Assembly: GCF_031454155.1 (NCBI RefSeq)
Contig: NZ_JAVDQG010000007.1
Coordinates: 1 to 64,000 of the forward strand
DNA from: Desmospora profundinema
Lineage (GTDB): Bacteria; Bacillota; Bacilli; Thermoactinomycetales; DSM-45169
Reading direction: 5' to 3'
Length of the DNA stretch: 64,000 nucleotides
The notes below the pieces were generated by a model, which saw only the letters and a program-made list of their open reading frames with translations, was not told the origin of the DNA and searched no databases. The translations under genes and the position numbers were made by a program. Positions 55,587-64,000 of the stretch are shown in pieces; position 1 is the stretch's first letter, and each line of letters starts with the position of its first letter.

Positions 55587-56013
55587 CGTCTTCGCCCTCT
55601 TCCAGTGCAAGAATCACTTGTTCCATCATGTCCCGAAGCCGGCCGGCCTCCCCTTTCAGATGCCAATAACCGATCAGCGCTTCCAAACCGGTGCTGGTTC
55701 GGTATTCCGATGCTTTGGCATTCTTGGGAACCCCGCCGGATTTTGCATTCCTCCCCCGGCGCAGGATTCCGTTTTCCTCTTCCGTCAATAGATGTTCAAT
55801 TCGACGAACGGCCCGCGCTTGGGATACGGCGGAAACATATTGAATCGCCTTCCCGTGCAGTTCATTGGGACGCACCTTTCCCTGCGCCACCAGATGATAG
55901 CGAATAAACACCTCATAGACGGCATCCCCCAGATAAGCCAACAGGAGCGGATTCATCTCCTCCGCCCGCTTGGCCCCCGGTACCTGATTCATCCAGACTT
56001 CCAACGTTTTCAT
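55576..56013 (-). CDS. mrnC: Mini-ribonuclease 3
   Basis: A 145-residue enzyme with the RNase III catalytic fold but no double-stranded-RNA-binding domain. The signature NPLLLAYLGDAVYEVFIRYH is present, with the acidic residues in GLEALIGYWHL. It matures 23S rRNA ends. ATG at 56013 follows GGAGGAAGTAAGG and starts two bases after the cysS stop. Confidence 0.94.
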   Translation of the reverse strand: MKTLEVWMNQVPGAKRAEEMNPLLLAYLGDAVYEVFIRYHLVAQGKVRPNELHGKAIQYVSAVSQARAVRRIEHLLTEEENGILRRGRNAKSGGVPKNAKASEYRTSTGLEALIGYWHLKGEAGRLRDMMEQVILALEEGEDDGT

Positions 56014-56015
56014 CC

Positions 56016-57416
56016 TTACTTCCTCCGCCAGCGCACACCCTGCGGGGTGTCTTCCAGTATGATCCCCATCTCCTGCAACTGGTCGCGGATGGTGTCCGCA
56101 CGCTGGAAGTCCCGTTTGGCACGCGCTTGTTGTCGCTCCTCGATCAGGGCTTCCACTGCTGTATCCAGATCCTCGTCTTGTGCCGTGTTCACCAGACCCA
56201 GGAGATCGGATCCATATTCCTTCACCCACTCCAGTAACGCTTGCAGCGTTCCCCTTGAAACTGTCGGCCGGGAGAGAATGTCGTTAGCCAGCCCTGCCCA
56301 ATCGTGCAGAACACTGATTGCATTGGCCGCGTTCAAATCCTCATCCATCTGTGCCTCCAGCTGCTGGCCAAGGGCCGTCAAACCCTTCTTCACTTCCGGA
56401 TCCGCCTCGCCGTCCAGTACACTCTTCAACCGGTGGCGCAGGTTGACCACAGCGGTATCGAGGCGCTCCAGACCGCTTTCGATCTGGCGGATCGATTCAT
56501 GGCTGAAGGCAATGGGATTGCGGTAATGGGCGGACAGGAGGAAATAGCGAAGCGCCCGCGGTTCATAGTTTTGCCTGAGATCGCGAACGGTAGCAATATT
56601 TCCGAGGGATTTGGACATTTTTTCATTGCCCATATTGACATAGCCGTTATGCAACCAGTAACGGGCCAACGGTTTTTCAGTCCAAGCCTCACTCTGGGCG
56701 ATTTCATTTTCGTGATGGGGGAAGCACAGATCCATCCCTCCCGCATGAATATCCAAGGTATCGCCCAGGTATTTCCGGGACATGGCGGAGCATTCGATGT
56801 GCCAGCCCGGGCGCCCTTTCCCCCAAGGGCTGTCCCAAGCGATTTCACCGGGCTTTGCCCGTTTCCACAAAGCAAAGTCAATCGAGCTTTCCTTTTTATC
56901 GTTTACTTCCACGCGAGCGCCGGATTTCAGCTCTTCCAGGGACTGATGAGAAAGTTTGCCGTAATCGTCCTTCTGCCGGGTCCGATAATAGACATCTCCG
57001 TCCACCTCGTAAGCGTATCCAGTTTCGATCAGTCGCAGGATTCCTTCCTGCATCTCAGCGATGTGTTCCGTGGCCTGTGGATGGATGTCCGCCCGCTTCA
57101 CACCGAGTGCATCCATATCCTCAAAGTAAGCTTGGATATAGCGTTCCGCCATTTCCGGCACAGTCGTGTTTTCTTCTTGGGCTCTCTTGATCAACTTATC
57201 ATCGACATCGGTGAAATTCTGGATATACGACACATCAAACCCTTTATATTGCAAATAACGGCGCACCACGTCGAAAAAGACGAACACACGGGCGTTCCCG
57301 ATATGAATATAGTTGTAGACCGTTGGACCGCATACATACATACGAACCTTTCCGTCTTCCAACGGTTGGAAGGTTTCAAGTTCCCGAGTCAGAGTGTTGT
57401 ATACGCGCAATGACAT
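56016..57416 (-). CDS. cysS: Cysteinyl-tRNA synthetase
   Basis: A 466-residue class I synthetase. HIGH-type motif HIGNARV, zinc ligands ([22 protein letters not shown]) and KMSKSLGN are visible. Its start overlaps the end of cysE by 41 bases, with a GAGAGGAGC site inside cysE. The T-box upstream of cysE regulates both. Confidence 0.98.
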   Translation of the reverse strand: MSLRVYNTLTRELETFQPLEDGKVRMYVCGPTVYNYIHIGNARVFVFFDVVRRYLQYKGFDVSYIQNFTDVDDKLIKRAQEENTTVPEMAERYIQAYFEDMDALGVKRADIHPQATEHIAEMQEGILRLIETGYAYEVDGDVYYRTRQKDDYGKLSHQSLEELKSGARVEVNDKKESSIDFALWKRAKPGEIAWDSPWGKGRPGWHIECSAMSRKYLGDTLDIHAGGMDLCFPHHENEIAQSEAWTEKPLARYWLHNGYVNMGNEKMSKSLGNIATVRDLRQNYEPRALRYFLLSAHYRNPIAFSHESIRQIESGLERLDTAVVNLRHRLKSVLDGEADPEVKKGLTALGQQLEAQMDEDLNAANAISVLHDWAGLANDILSRPTVSRGTLQALLEWVKEYGSDLLGLVNTAQDEDLDTAVEALIEERQQARAKRDFQRADTIRDQLQEMGIILEDTPQGVRWRRK

Positions 57417-58125
57417 CGTTTTCCTGCTCCTCTCGAACCATTTTCAGTTCTCGTTCCAAATCTTGCACTTCCCGGTTCAAGCGTTCGATTTCCTGTTGGA
57501 ACGAACGTAGTGTTTCCGCTACCGGGTCCGGCAGATTCACCTGATCCAAATCGGTCCGGTCGGAAACGCGGACTCCGTCCTGCACCACCACTCGTCCGGG
57601 CACGCCTACTACGGTGGAATGCGGGGGCACTTCTCGTAACACGACCGAACCAGCTCCAATCTTGGAACAGCGGCCGATTCGAATCGACCCCAGCACTTTG
57701 GCACCGGAAGCGATCAGAACTCCATCCTCCACAGTCGGGTGTCGTTTTCCCTTCTCCTTGCCTGTTCCGCCCAAGGTGACTCCTTGGTAGATGGTCACTC
57801 GGTCTCCGATTTCACATGTTTCCCCAATGACGACACCCATCCCGTGATCGATAAACAACCCCCGCCCGATCCGGGCGCCGGGATGAATCTCGATGCCGGT
57901 GATAAACCGGCTCATCTGGGAAATAATCCGTGCGAGGAGGAATCGTTTTTTACGGTACAACCAGTGAGCAAAGCGATGAAGCCAGACGGCATGCAGGCCC
58001 GAATAGGTCAAAACGACTTCGAACGTGCTGCGCGCCGCCGGATCCCGGTCAAAAACAGCTTCTATATCGGACTTTAGAAGGGAACGGATCCCCTCTGTCT
58101 TCTCCTTGGTGCGCTTTTCCGTCAT
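57376..58125 (-). CDS. cysE: Serine O-acetyltransferase
   Basis: A 249-residue left-handed beta-helix enzyme that makes O-acetylserine, the first step of cysteine synthesis. Hexapeptide turns such as [19 protein letters not shown] and [11 protein letters not shown] are present. ATG at 58125 follows GGGAGG; the longer in-frame ORF upstream runs through the T-box terminator and is rejected. Confidence 0.96.
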   Translation of the reverse strand: MTEKRTKEKTEGIRSLLKSDIEAVFDRDPAARSTFEVVLTYSGLHAVWLHRFAHWLYRKKRFLLARIISQMSRFITGIEIHPGARIGRGLFIDHGMGVVIGETCEIGDRVTIYQGVTLGGTGKEKGKRHPTVEDGVLIASGAKVLGSIRIGRCSKIGAGSVVLREVPPHSTVVGVPGRVVVQDGVRVSDRTDLDQVNLPDPVAETLRSFQQEIERLNREVQDLERELKMVREEQENDVIARIQHSDSGT

Positions 58126-58149
58126 GAGCCTCCCTCTTTCCTGGAAAAT

Positions 58150-58176
58150 AAAAAAACTGCAGCCCGAAAGCTGCAG
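58150..58176 (-). terminator. Terminator of the Cys T-box
   Basis: CTGCAGCTTTCGGGCTGCAG forms a compact hairpin followed by seven T on the minus strand. Confidence 0.93.
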
Positions 58177-58430
58177 AGACGGTTTCATCCGCGGTCCCAC
58201 TCTGCTTGACCGCTTTCCAAGCGGCCCTCTTGACCCGATAACGGCGGGCACCGGTATCCCTTACACCTCTATCATGAGTTTCAGGAAATACCGCTCACGG
58301 GTGCATTTCCGAAGAGCAACCGCACAGGATCCTTCCAGCCAGGGGATCCCTCTCTGGGGCACGGCTTACTCTCGTACTCTCCCGGTCATCGCTTCCATCG
58401 ATTCATGGTATATGCTTCGTCCCGTTTGAC
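58150..58430 (-). ncRNA. Cysteine T-box leader
   Basis: On the minus strand the T-box antiterminator motif GAGTGGGACCGCGG lies at 58189-58202 and is followed by the terminator at 58150-58176. Upstream, an AGAGTACGAGAGTAAGCC stretch suits stem I, and GGAAATGCACCCGTGAG gives a TGC specifier near 58302-58304. It senses uncharged tRNA-Cys and controls cysE-cysS. Confidence 0.92.
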
Positions 58431-58526
58431 TGTAACGGATCGATCAGCCAGCGTGGACGGCTCATCCGATGGTTTCCCCTATCATAACCCGATCAGGCAC
58501 CCTTTAGCAAATCCCAACCCGAATGG

Positions 58527-58714
58527 CAGGGCTTGTCTGAACCATCCGTTAGGCGATGTGGTCGTCTTCGTTTCGTTGCAAAAAGCGCATAGCGAGACCC
58601 GGGAACGAAAGTGACCCAGGCGAGACTTGTGCTCTATGAGTGCAATGGTGAACCAAAAGCCACACCGCCCCTTCCTTATCTTTACGGAAAATTGAATGAC
58701 CAGACAGGCTCTAG
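58527..58714. repeat. Modular repeat, A type, inverted orientation
   Basis: This is an inverted copy relative to those at 368 and 2607. It runs from AGGGCTTGTCTGAACCATCC through GAAGACGACC-type core and the 60-base module to CAGACAGGCTCTAG. CTAG is at 58711-58714. It lies between the Cys T-box and the gltX stop codon. Confidence 0.75.
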
Positions 58715-58762
58715 GGTGTGTCTAAACCATCCGTAGGACGAGATCCCGGATGGGTATGACTG
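58711..58762. repeat. Repeat end abutting the shared CTAG
   Basis: CTAGGGTGTGTCTAAACC followed by ATCCGTAGG is the outer end of a second A-type unit. It begins on the same CTAG that closes the unit at 58527-58714. Only this end is present. Confidence 0.6.
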
Positions 58763-58769
58763 ACAGACC

Positions 58770-60248
58770 TTAGACACTCCCCAAAAAACGGCGCAAACGA
58801 TCGACGACGGTCTCTTTCCCCAGAAGTGCGATCGTCTCCCGCAAGTCGGGACCATGGGTTTGACCCGTTACGGCTGCCCGCACGGGCATAAACAGCTGCT
58901 TTCCTTTCTGGCCGGTGGCTTTTTGCACGGCTTTCAGCATTTTCTTCACCCCGTCCGCCGTTACATCGGCCTCCCCTGCCTGTTCCAGTTCGTTAGCAAA
59001 GGCAGTAAACACTTCTCGTACTTGTTCCCCTTTTAAAACTTCACGGGCTTCATCGCTGTATTCCACTTCCGTCCGGAAGAAGAGCCCGGTCAAATCGACG
59101 ATTTGAGCCACATAATCCAACTGTTCCTGATACAACCCCACCAGCCGGGTGATCCATTCCCGTTCCCGCTCGTCCGGATCCGCGGACACCCTTCCCGCCT
59201 GTTCCAGGTGCGGCCAGGCCAGATCCACAATCCGATCCAGTGAGGATTCCTTAATGTAATGGTTGTTCATCCAATTCAGTTTGCCGGTATCAAAGACGGC
59301 GGGGGCTTTGGACACCCTCTCCAGAGAGAAACGGCCGGTCAGTTCTTCTTTGGTGAACAACTCCCGCTCCCTCTCCTCCCCTTCCGGAGCCCAGCCCAAG
59401 AGAACGAGAAAATTGATCATGGCTTCAGGCAGGTATCCGAGCTCTCGGTACTGGTCGATAAATTGGATGATCGACTCGTCCCGCTTACTCATCTTTTTCC
59501 CTTCCGGATTGAGGATGAGAGAAGCATGGGCGAATACGGGAACTTCAAACCCGAGAGCTTCATACAGGAGCACTTGGCGCGGGGTGTTGGACAGATGCTC
59601 CTCTGCCCGCACCACATGGGTGATCTCCATCAGCGCATCGTCTACCACTACCGCAAAGTTGTAGGTAGGACGTCCATCTGGACGCACGATGATAAAATCC
59701 CCGATGCCGTCTGACTCAAAGGAGACCTTCCCCCTTACGGCATCATCAATGGTAATGGTGCGCCCTTCAGGGACACGGAATCGAATGGACGCCACCCGTC
59801 CTTCCGCTTTCAGTGCCTGCTCTTGTTCAAGCGTGAGATCACGGTACTTTCCACTGTATTTGGGGGCTTCTCCCCGCGCCAACTGCTCCTGGCGCTCCGC
59901 TTCCAACTCTTCCGAAGTGGCGTAGCAGCGGTAGGCCAGGCCGGATTCCAACAGTTGATCGACATATTGTTGATAAATCTCTACCCGCTCCATCGAACGG
60001 TACGGGCCATACGGGCCTCCCACATCGACGCTCTCATCCCAGTCGATTCCCAGCCACTTTAAGCCGGCCAATTGTTTTTCCTCGGCATCGGCAACGTTTC
60101 GCTCCACATCAGTGTCTTCGATACGCACAACAAAGGAGCCCCCGTTTTTGCGAGCCCACAAATAACTGAACAGGGCGGTCCGCGCCCCTCCAATGTGCAG
60201 GTGGCCCGTCGGGCTGGGTGCGTACCGTGTCCGAATCGGTTTGGTCAT
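58770..60248 (-). CDS. gltX: Glutamyl-tRNA synthetase
   Basis: A 492-residue class I synthetase with HIGH-type motif [10 protein letters not shown] and KMSKR motif KKMSKRDES. In most Bacillales the enzyme also charges tRNA-Gln, which is then amidated. ATG at 60248 is preferred over an ATG nine bases upstream that abuts GAGGGG. Repeats flank it on both sides. Confidence 0.98.
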   Translation of the reverse strand: MTKPIRTRYAPSPTGHLHIGGARTALFSYLWARKNGGSFVVRIEDTDVERNVADAEEKQLAGLKWLGIDWDESVDVGGPYGPYRSMERVEIYQQYVDQLLESGLAYRCYATSEELEAERQEQLARGEAPKYSGKYRDLTLEQEQALKAEGRVASIRFRVPEGRTITIDDAVRGKVSFESDGIGDFIIVRPDGRPTYNFAVVVDDALMEITHVVRAEEHLSNTPRQVLLYEALGFEVPVFAHASLILNPEGKKMSKRDESIIQFIDQYRELGYLPEAMINFLVLLGWAPEGEERERELFTKEELTGRFSLERVSKAPAVFDTGKLNWMNNHYIKESSLDRIVDLAWPHLEQAGRVSADPDEREREWITRLVGLYQEQLDYVAQIVDLTGLFFRTEVEYSDEAREVLKGEQVREVFTAFANELEQAGEADVTADGVKKMLKAVQKATGQKGKQLFMPVRAAVTGQTHGPDLRETIALLGKETVVDRLRRFLGSV

Positions 60249-60297
60249 GTGCACCATCCCCTCTTTCTAGTAAGTCGTCGTGATATCACCCGCTCCA

Positions 60298-60407
60298 GAA
60301 TTTGTTTTCCGTCTTCGCTCCATGCACTCATCGAGCACAAGTCTCGCCACGGTCACCTCGTTCCCAGGTCTCGCTATACGGGGTAAAGTCACCTGGAAAA
60401 CAAATTC
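60298..60407. repeat. 60-base module alone, with private inverted ends
   Basis: The ends are GAATTTGTTTTCC and GGAAAACAAATTC, a perfect 13-base inverted repeat not found in the other units. Inside is only the 60-base module (GCACTCATCGAGCACAAGTC to GGTCTCGCTAT); the core CGCTTTTTGCAA is absent. It fills the ispF-gltX gap. Confidence 0.75.
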
Positions 60408-60445
60408 TAACGTACACTCTACCGATGACCTTAGGTGTGGTTATC

Positions 60446-60925
60446 TCACTCACGAACCAGACAAACAACAGCCATCGCGGCAATTCCTTCTTCCCGCCCC
60501 GTAAAACCGAGGCGCTCGGTTGTGGTCGCTTTGATATTGACATCAGTCACATCCGCTTTTACCAATTGGGCCACGCGTTCACGGATCATCGGAATATGGG
60601 GGGCCATTTTGGGTGTCTGGGTAATCACTGTGGCATCCAGATTTCCCATGTGATAGCCCGCTTGCTCCACCATCCCCCAGATGGTCCGCAGCAATTCGGC
60701 ACTGTCCGCTCCTTCATAGGTCGGATCCGTGTCCGGGAAGTGCCGGCCGATATCTCCTTGGCCGATCGCCCCCAAAATGGCATCGGAAATAGCATGCAAC
60801 AATACATCGGCATCGGAATGACCCGCCAATCCCCGGTCGTGGGGAATCTCCACACCGCCCAAGATCAACGGTCGATTTTGGGAAAACCGATGGACATCAA
60901 AGCCTTGTCCCACTTTGATCTTCAC
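60446..60925 (-). CDS. ispF: 2-C-methyl-D-erythritol 2,4-cyclodiphosphate synthase
   Basis: A 159-residue enzyme of the MEP isoprenoid pathway. Zinc and active-site motifs are [21 protein letters not shown] and the C-terminal [10 protein letters not shown]. The GTG at 60925 follows GAGGAG and overlaps the ispD stop by four bases. Confidence 0.97.
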   Translation of the reverse strand: MKIKVGQGFDVHRFSQNRPLILGGVEIPHDRGLAGHSDADVLLHAISDAILGAIGQGDIGRHFPDTDPTYEGADSAELLRTIWGMVEQAGYHMGNLDATVITQTPKMAPHIPMIRERVAQLVKADVTDVNIKATTTERLGFTGREEGIAAMAVVCLVRE

Positions 60926-61608
60926 TGTTCTGAGCTCCTCTTTCTCCAGATTGCCTCCGCCAACACCCAATCTTCTTTTGTTGTCAGTTTGATGTTGGCA
61001 TAATCCCCTTCCACTACCCGTACCGGAACCCCCATCGATTCCACCAGCATGGCGTCATCCGTCGCGAGGACAGTCTGGTCCGCGGCACGATGCGCCTGTA
61101 GCAGGAGTTCTCTGCGAAAAGCCTGGGGCGTCTGGACCGCCCACAAGCGGTTCCGCTCCAGGGTGCGGGAAACAACTCCTTCTTCCACTTCTTTGATCGT
61201 ATCCTTCACCGGAACCGCCAGGATCGCCGCACCCGTCTCTTCTGCTCCCGTCAACAGAGCGGTGATACGGTCATGAGTAATAAAAGGACGAACCGCATCG
61301 TGGACGAGGACCCACCTAGTCGAGAGAGCTTTTAGTCCCTCGAACACGCTTTGTTGCCGTTCCTTCCCCCCGATCACCGTCTGTACCCGCTTGGAGTTAA
61401 ATCCGTGTTGAGCGAGCAGCGATTCCACCCGGGCGCGTTCCTCACGCCCTACCACCACCACCGTTTGCGTCACCGCTGGGTGATCGGACACCACACGCAA
61501 CGTCCGAATCAAAATCGGTTCGCCGTACAGATCGAGAAACTGTTTACTGACGGATGCTCCCATCCGCTTTCCTTTTCCGGCAGCAGGGATGACTACACCC
61601 ACACTCAA
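60922..61608 (-). CDS. ispD: 2-C-methyl-D-erythritol 4-phosphate cytidylyltransferase
   Basis: A 228-residue nucleotidyltransferase of the MEP pathway. Visible are [11 protein letters not shown] (CTP site), [11 protein letters not shown] and VKDTIKEV. It is coupled to ispF by a four-base overlap. Confidence 0.97.
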   Translation of the reverse strand: MSVGVVIPAAGKGKRMGASVSKQFLDLYGEPILIRTLRVVSDHPAVTQTVVVVGREERARVESLLAQHGFNSKRVQTVIGGKERQQSVFEGLKALSTRWVLVHDAVRPFITHDRITALLTGAEETGAAILAVPVKDTIKEVEEGVVSRTLERNRLWAVQTPQAFRRELLLQAHRAADQTVLATDDAMLVESMGVPVRVVEGDYANIKLTTKEDWVLAEAIWRKRSSEQ

Positions 61609-61636
61609 GTCAACACCAATCCCCTTTCAAACACAA

Positions 61637-61678
61637 GAGAGCCCGGAGACGGCGGATTCCGTCGCCGGGCATGCTCTC
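61637..61678. terminator. Strong hairpin between yacL and ispD
   Basis: GAGAGC/GCTCTC and CCCGG/CCGGG arms form a long stem around 61637-61678. The clear T-run (GTGTTTTTT) is on the plus-strand side; on the minus strand, in the direction of the genes, only TTGTGTTTG follows. It may act as a partial terminator or processing site. Confidence 0.5.
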
Positions 61679-61694
61679 GGTGTTTTTTAAGCGC

Positions 61695-62768
61695 TCACAA
61701 CGCTTTTTCCAGCAATTTCGGTTTGGCGAAAATCATTCTCCCTGCAGATGTTTGTAACACACTGGTGACCAGTACGTCAATCCGTTCACCGATGTATTCA
61801 CGACCGCCTTCAATGACGATCATCGTTCCATCATCTAAGTATGCCACACCTTGCCCATGTTCTTTTCCATCCTTAATGACCTGAACATTGATTTCTTCGC
61901 CCGGCAGAACAACGGGTTTCACCGCATTGGCCAAGTCATTGATATTTAATACCTTAACCCCTTGCAGCTCACACACCTTGTTCAGGTTGAAATCGTTGGT
62001 TACCACTTTACCGGAAAGCACCTTCGCCAACTTAACCAGCTTGGTGTCCACTTCCGACACTTCTTCGAAATCGCCCTCATAGATTAACACTCGCATATTG
62101 AGTTCCTTCTGGATTTTATTCAGAATGTCCAACCCACGCCGCCCTCGGTTCCGCTTTAACACATCGGAAGAATCGGCGATATGTTGCAGCTCTTCCAGGA
62201 CAAAGCTGGGGATCACCAGTGTTCCTTCCAAAAAGCCCGTCCGACAGATATCGGCAATTCGGCCGTCAATAATGACGCTGGTGTCCAGGATCTTATGTTC
62301 CACCTCTCGGGCTTCTTTATCCTTTTTCTTGTCTTTGGTTTGACGTCCCATCGAAAAGACGGACATCAGTTCGTCTCGTTTCTTGTAACCGACACGGAAA
62401 CCCAGATAACCCAAAATACCGGATACTAAAAACGGAAGAACCGAGGAAACGCCGGGAATCGGCAGTTCGGACAAGGGAGGTTCGATCAGGAATCCGACGA
62501 TAAGACCGAAGATCAATCCCACTGCTCCAAACAAAATATCCACGGCCGGAATTTTCATCAATCGTTCTTCGCTCCACTGGATCCATTGCACAATTGGCTT
62601 GGACAGCCACAGGGTCGCCACATACAGGAGGAGCGCCCCCACAGCGGCTCCAATATAAGGGGGAGCTGGGATCTCCAGATTGAGCGTCTCAAATGCAAGA
62701 GGTCCCAATGTATACCCGATTGTGGCTCCCATCAAGGCAAAAGCGATCTGTACAAATCTCTTTAACAC
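61695..62768 (-). CDS. yacL: PIN/TRAM-domain membrane protein YacL
   Basis: A 357-residue protein: four hydrophobic helices (residues about 5-135), a PIN nuclease domain (ILDTSVIIDGRIADI, DFNLNKVCELQ) and a TRAM domain at the C-terminus (GVAYLDDGTMIVIEGG). It is probably a membrane-anchored ribonuclease; substrate unknown. Start is GTG after GAGGAGGTG. Confidence 0.92.
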   Translation of the reverse strand: MLKRFVQIAFALMGATIGYTLGPLAFETLNLEIPAPPYIGAAVGALLLYVATLWLSKPIVQWIQWSEERLMKIPAVDILFGAVGLIFGLIVGFLIEPPLSELPIPGVSSVLPFLVSGILGYLGFRVGYKKRDELMSVFSMGRQTKDKKKDKEAREVEHKILDTSVIIDGRIADICRTGFLEGTLVIPSFVLEELQHIADSSDVLKRNRGRRGLDILNKIQKELNMRVLIYEGDFEEVSEVDTKLVKLAKVLSGKVVTNDFNLNKVCELQGVKVLNINDLANAVKPVVLPGEEINVQVIKDGKEHGQGVAYLDDGTMIVIEGGREYIGERIDVLVTSVLQTSAGRMIFAKPKLLEKAL

Positions 62769-62871
62769 GGGGCATTCACCTCCTCATTAGCATTATAGAC
62801 AATCCCTTCAAATGAAAACCCTGTTGTTTGCATGTCGTTGAGGAATGTTCCCCCGCACACCCCGAAAAGCC

Positions 62872-63369
62872 TTAACCGGACGCCTTTTCTTCTGAACAGA
62901 TCACTTCATCCAACAGCCCGAAAGCCTGGTTTTCATCCATCTCTTTCGCAAGTACCAATTCGCTGATCAAAATTTGGCGAGCATTGTCCAACATCTTACG
63001 CTCCCCCGTGGATAACCCCTTTTCCCGGTCGCGGAGCATTAAACAACGAACCACATCGGCCATATCATAGATATCGCCGCTTTTCATCTTGTCCAGGTTG
63101 GCCCGGTATCGTCTATTCCAATTATTCGAGACATCCGGATCCTTCTCTCCCAGGCGCTCGATCACTTCTGTGATCGTTTCTTCACTAACCACTTCCCGCA
63201 AACCGATATGTTCCACCTTGGACATGGGGATCATCACCTTCATATCCCCAATCGGCATCCGCATCACATAGTACTTTTGGGAAAGGCCGAGAATTTCCTT
63301 TTCCTCGATGGACTCGATAATGCCTGCTCCATGCATGGGGTAGACCACTTTGTCGCCGATATTGAACAA
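62872..63369 (-). CDS. CarD/CdnL-family transcription regulator
   Basis: A 165-residue protein with an RNA polymerase-interaction Tudor-like domain at the N-terminus (FNIGDKVVYPMHGAGIIESI) and a helical C-terminal domain (LMLRDREKGLSTGERKML). CarD proteins stabilise open complexes at rRNA and other promoters. The TTG at 63369 follows GGAGGTGGG. Two promoters lie upstream. Confidence 0.92.
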   Translation of the reverse strand: MFNIGDKVVYPMHGAGIIESIEEKEILGLSQKYYVMRMPIGDMKVMIPMSKVEHIGLREVVSEETITEVIERLGEKDPDVSNNWNRRYRANLDKMKSGDIYDMADVVRCLMLRDREKGLSTGERKMLDNARQILISELVLAKEMDENQAFGLLDEVICSEEKASG

Positions 63370-63402
63370 AAAACCCACCTCCAAGGGCAATATCCTTTTT
63401 CC

Positions 63403-63431
63403 AAGATATCACAACCGAGGAGTCATGTCAA
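63403..63431 (-). promoter_or_regulatory. Sigma-A promoter P2 of carD
   Basis: TTGACA and TATCTT are separated by 17 bases on the minus strand, 34 bases before the start codon. Confidence 0.75.
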
Positions 63432-63447
63432 TAAATTTAAACTGAAT

Positions 63448-63477
63448 ATATTAGCACATAGAAACCAGATACGTCAA
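63448..63477 (-). promoter_or_regulatory. Sigma-A promoter P1 of carD
   Basis: TTGACG and TAATAT are separated by 18 bases on the minus strand, upstream of P2. Confidence 0.6.
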
Positions 63478-63522
63478 TAGTTTTTTCTAGCGGAGTAGTC
63501 GGCCTATCTTCCGACTGGAAAA

Positions 63523-63552
63523 TTGACACATTCTACAAATCATGGCTATAAT
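63523..63552 (+). promoter_or_regulatory. Sigma-A promoter of the partial right-edge gene
   Basis: A perfect TTGACA and a perfect TATAAT are separated by 18 bases on the plus strand, about 90 bases before the start at 63640. It diverges from the carD promoters. Confidence 0.85.
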
Positions 63553-63639
63553 GATCTTGCGGTAAATTTTCAGTCGCTTCCGACATTTCGACCAAACCAT
63601 GAAGCGTAAACAGGTTTGGAACTGGAAGAGGTGAAAGAA

Positions 63640-64000
63640 ATGGATACGCAAGGCTTAAGCACCTTTCAGCGACAGGTTTCCGATTTGCTTCTTCGCCACC
63701 GCAGTGTTCTGGATGTTTCCTCCAAATATCAGGAATCCAACAGCCGGGTCAACCGAGCTGTAGTGAAGGCCGTCACCGAATGCGGATGCATCGAAATTCA
63801 GGCTTCCCGTCAACCCTTTGAGCCAGAGCAGAATCTGGACCAAGTGAAGGAATCGCTGGACACCCATATGACTGGCGGCTTATGTGACCACTGTCTTGAT
63901 GTAGTCAAAGCCGAAATGGGTAAAAATTTATTCTACCTGACAGCAATGTGCAATTTGTTGGACATCCATTTGGAAGAAGTGATTGAAAAGGAATGCAAAA
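63640..64000 (+). CDS. Conserved Firmicutes protein (DUF1573-type label), partial
   Basis: The first 120 residues of a gene cut by the window edge. It reads MDTQGLSTFQRQVSDLLLRH, then NRAVVKAVTECGCIEIQAS, then GGLCDHCLDVV, and later LFYLTAMCNLLDIHLEEVI. Similar Bacillus and Paenibacillus proteins, often labelled DUF1573-containing, have unknown function. The CGC and CDHC pairs may bind metal. GAAGAGGTG precedes ATG. Confidence 0.75.
   Translation, partial: MDTQGLSTFQRQVSDLLLRHRSVLDVSSKYQESNSRVNRAVVKAVTECGCIEIQASRQPFEPEQNLDQVKESLDTHMTGGLCDHCLDVVKAEMGKNLFYLTAMCNLLDIHLEEVIEKECK

Overview
This window is the core ribosome, transcription and sporulation gene neighbourhood of a spore-forming Bacillales bacterium. 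The gene order of the B. subtilis sigH-str-S10-spc-alpha-pdaB segment is followed almost gene by gene, nearly all on the minus strand. Endospore genes (sigH, gerD, cwlD, pdaB, kbaA, a SpoIIM-like protein) are present. The high GC, frequent GTG/TTG starts and the accessory genes suggest Thermoactinomycetaceae or a near relative; that placement is inference.

Layout in the direction of transcription, from high to low coordinates. 63640-64000 is a partial plus-strand gene diverging from the rest. 63369-54246 holds carD, yacL, ispD, ispF, gltX, a cysteine T-box, cysE, cysS, mrnC, rlmB, rae1 and sigH. 53176-36085 holds rpmG-secE-nusG, rplK-rplA, an L10 leader with rplJ-rplL, an RsmC-like methyltransferase, rpoB-rpoC, an L7Ae-like protein and rpsL-rpsG-fusA-tuf. 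35887-29544 is an accessory block between tuf and rpsJ: an LVIVD-repeat secreted protein, an unknown cysteine-motif protein, a lipoprotein gene broken by an in-frame stop, a secreted type I pullulanase and an SgrR-type N-terminal fragment. 29232-13957 is the S10-spc-alpha cluster from rpsJ to rplQ, including secY, adk, map, infA and rpoA. 13489-9207 is ecfA1-ecfA2-ecfT-truA-rplM-rpsI. 9082-3970 carries ybaK, cwlD, salA, gerD, kbaA and pdaB, and 3860-585 carries a SpoIIM-like protein, an OsmC protein and a DHOD-like/membrane fusion.

The genes work together as the machinery for ribosome synthesis, transcription, Sec secretion, ECF vitamin uptake, cysteine and isoprenoid supply, and entry into and exit from sporulation. 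Control elements visible in the sequence include a Cys T-box, an L10 autoregulatory leader, several sigma-A promoters, a likely sigma-G promoter before gerD and many intrinsic terminators.

The most unusual content is a family of short non-coding interspersed repeats, often flanked by CTAG. Units are built from a conserved core, a removable module of about 60 bases and at least three kinds of termini. They lie at 368-584, 2607-2800, 13524-13882, 34307-34450, 58527-58762 and 60298-60407, with end fragments elsewhere. Several sit between a gene's stop codon and its terminator, and at two loci two units abut on one shared CTAG. A second small hairpin repeat occurs at 5404-5464 and 40914-41093, and a 34-bp perfect palindrome centred on CTAG lies before rpoB.
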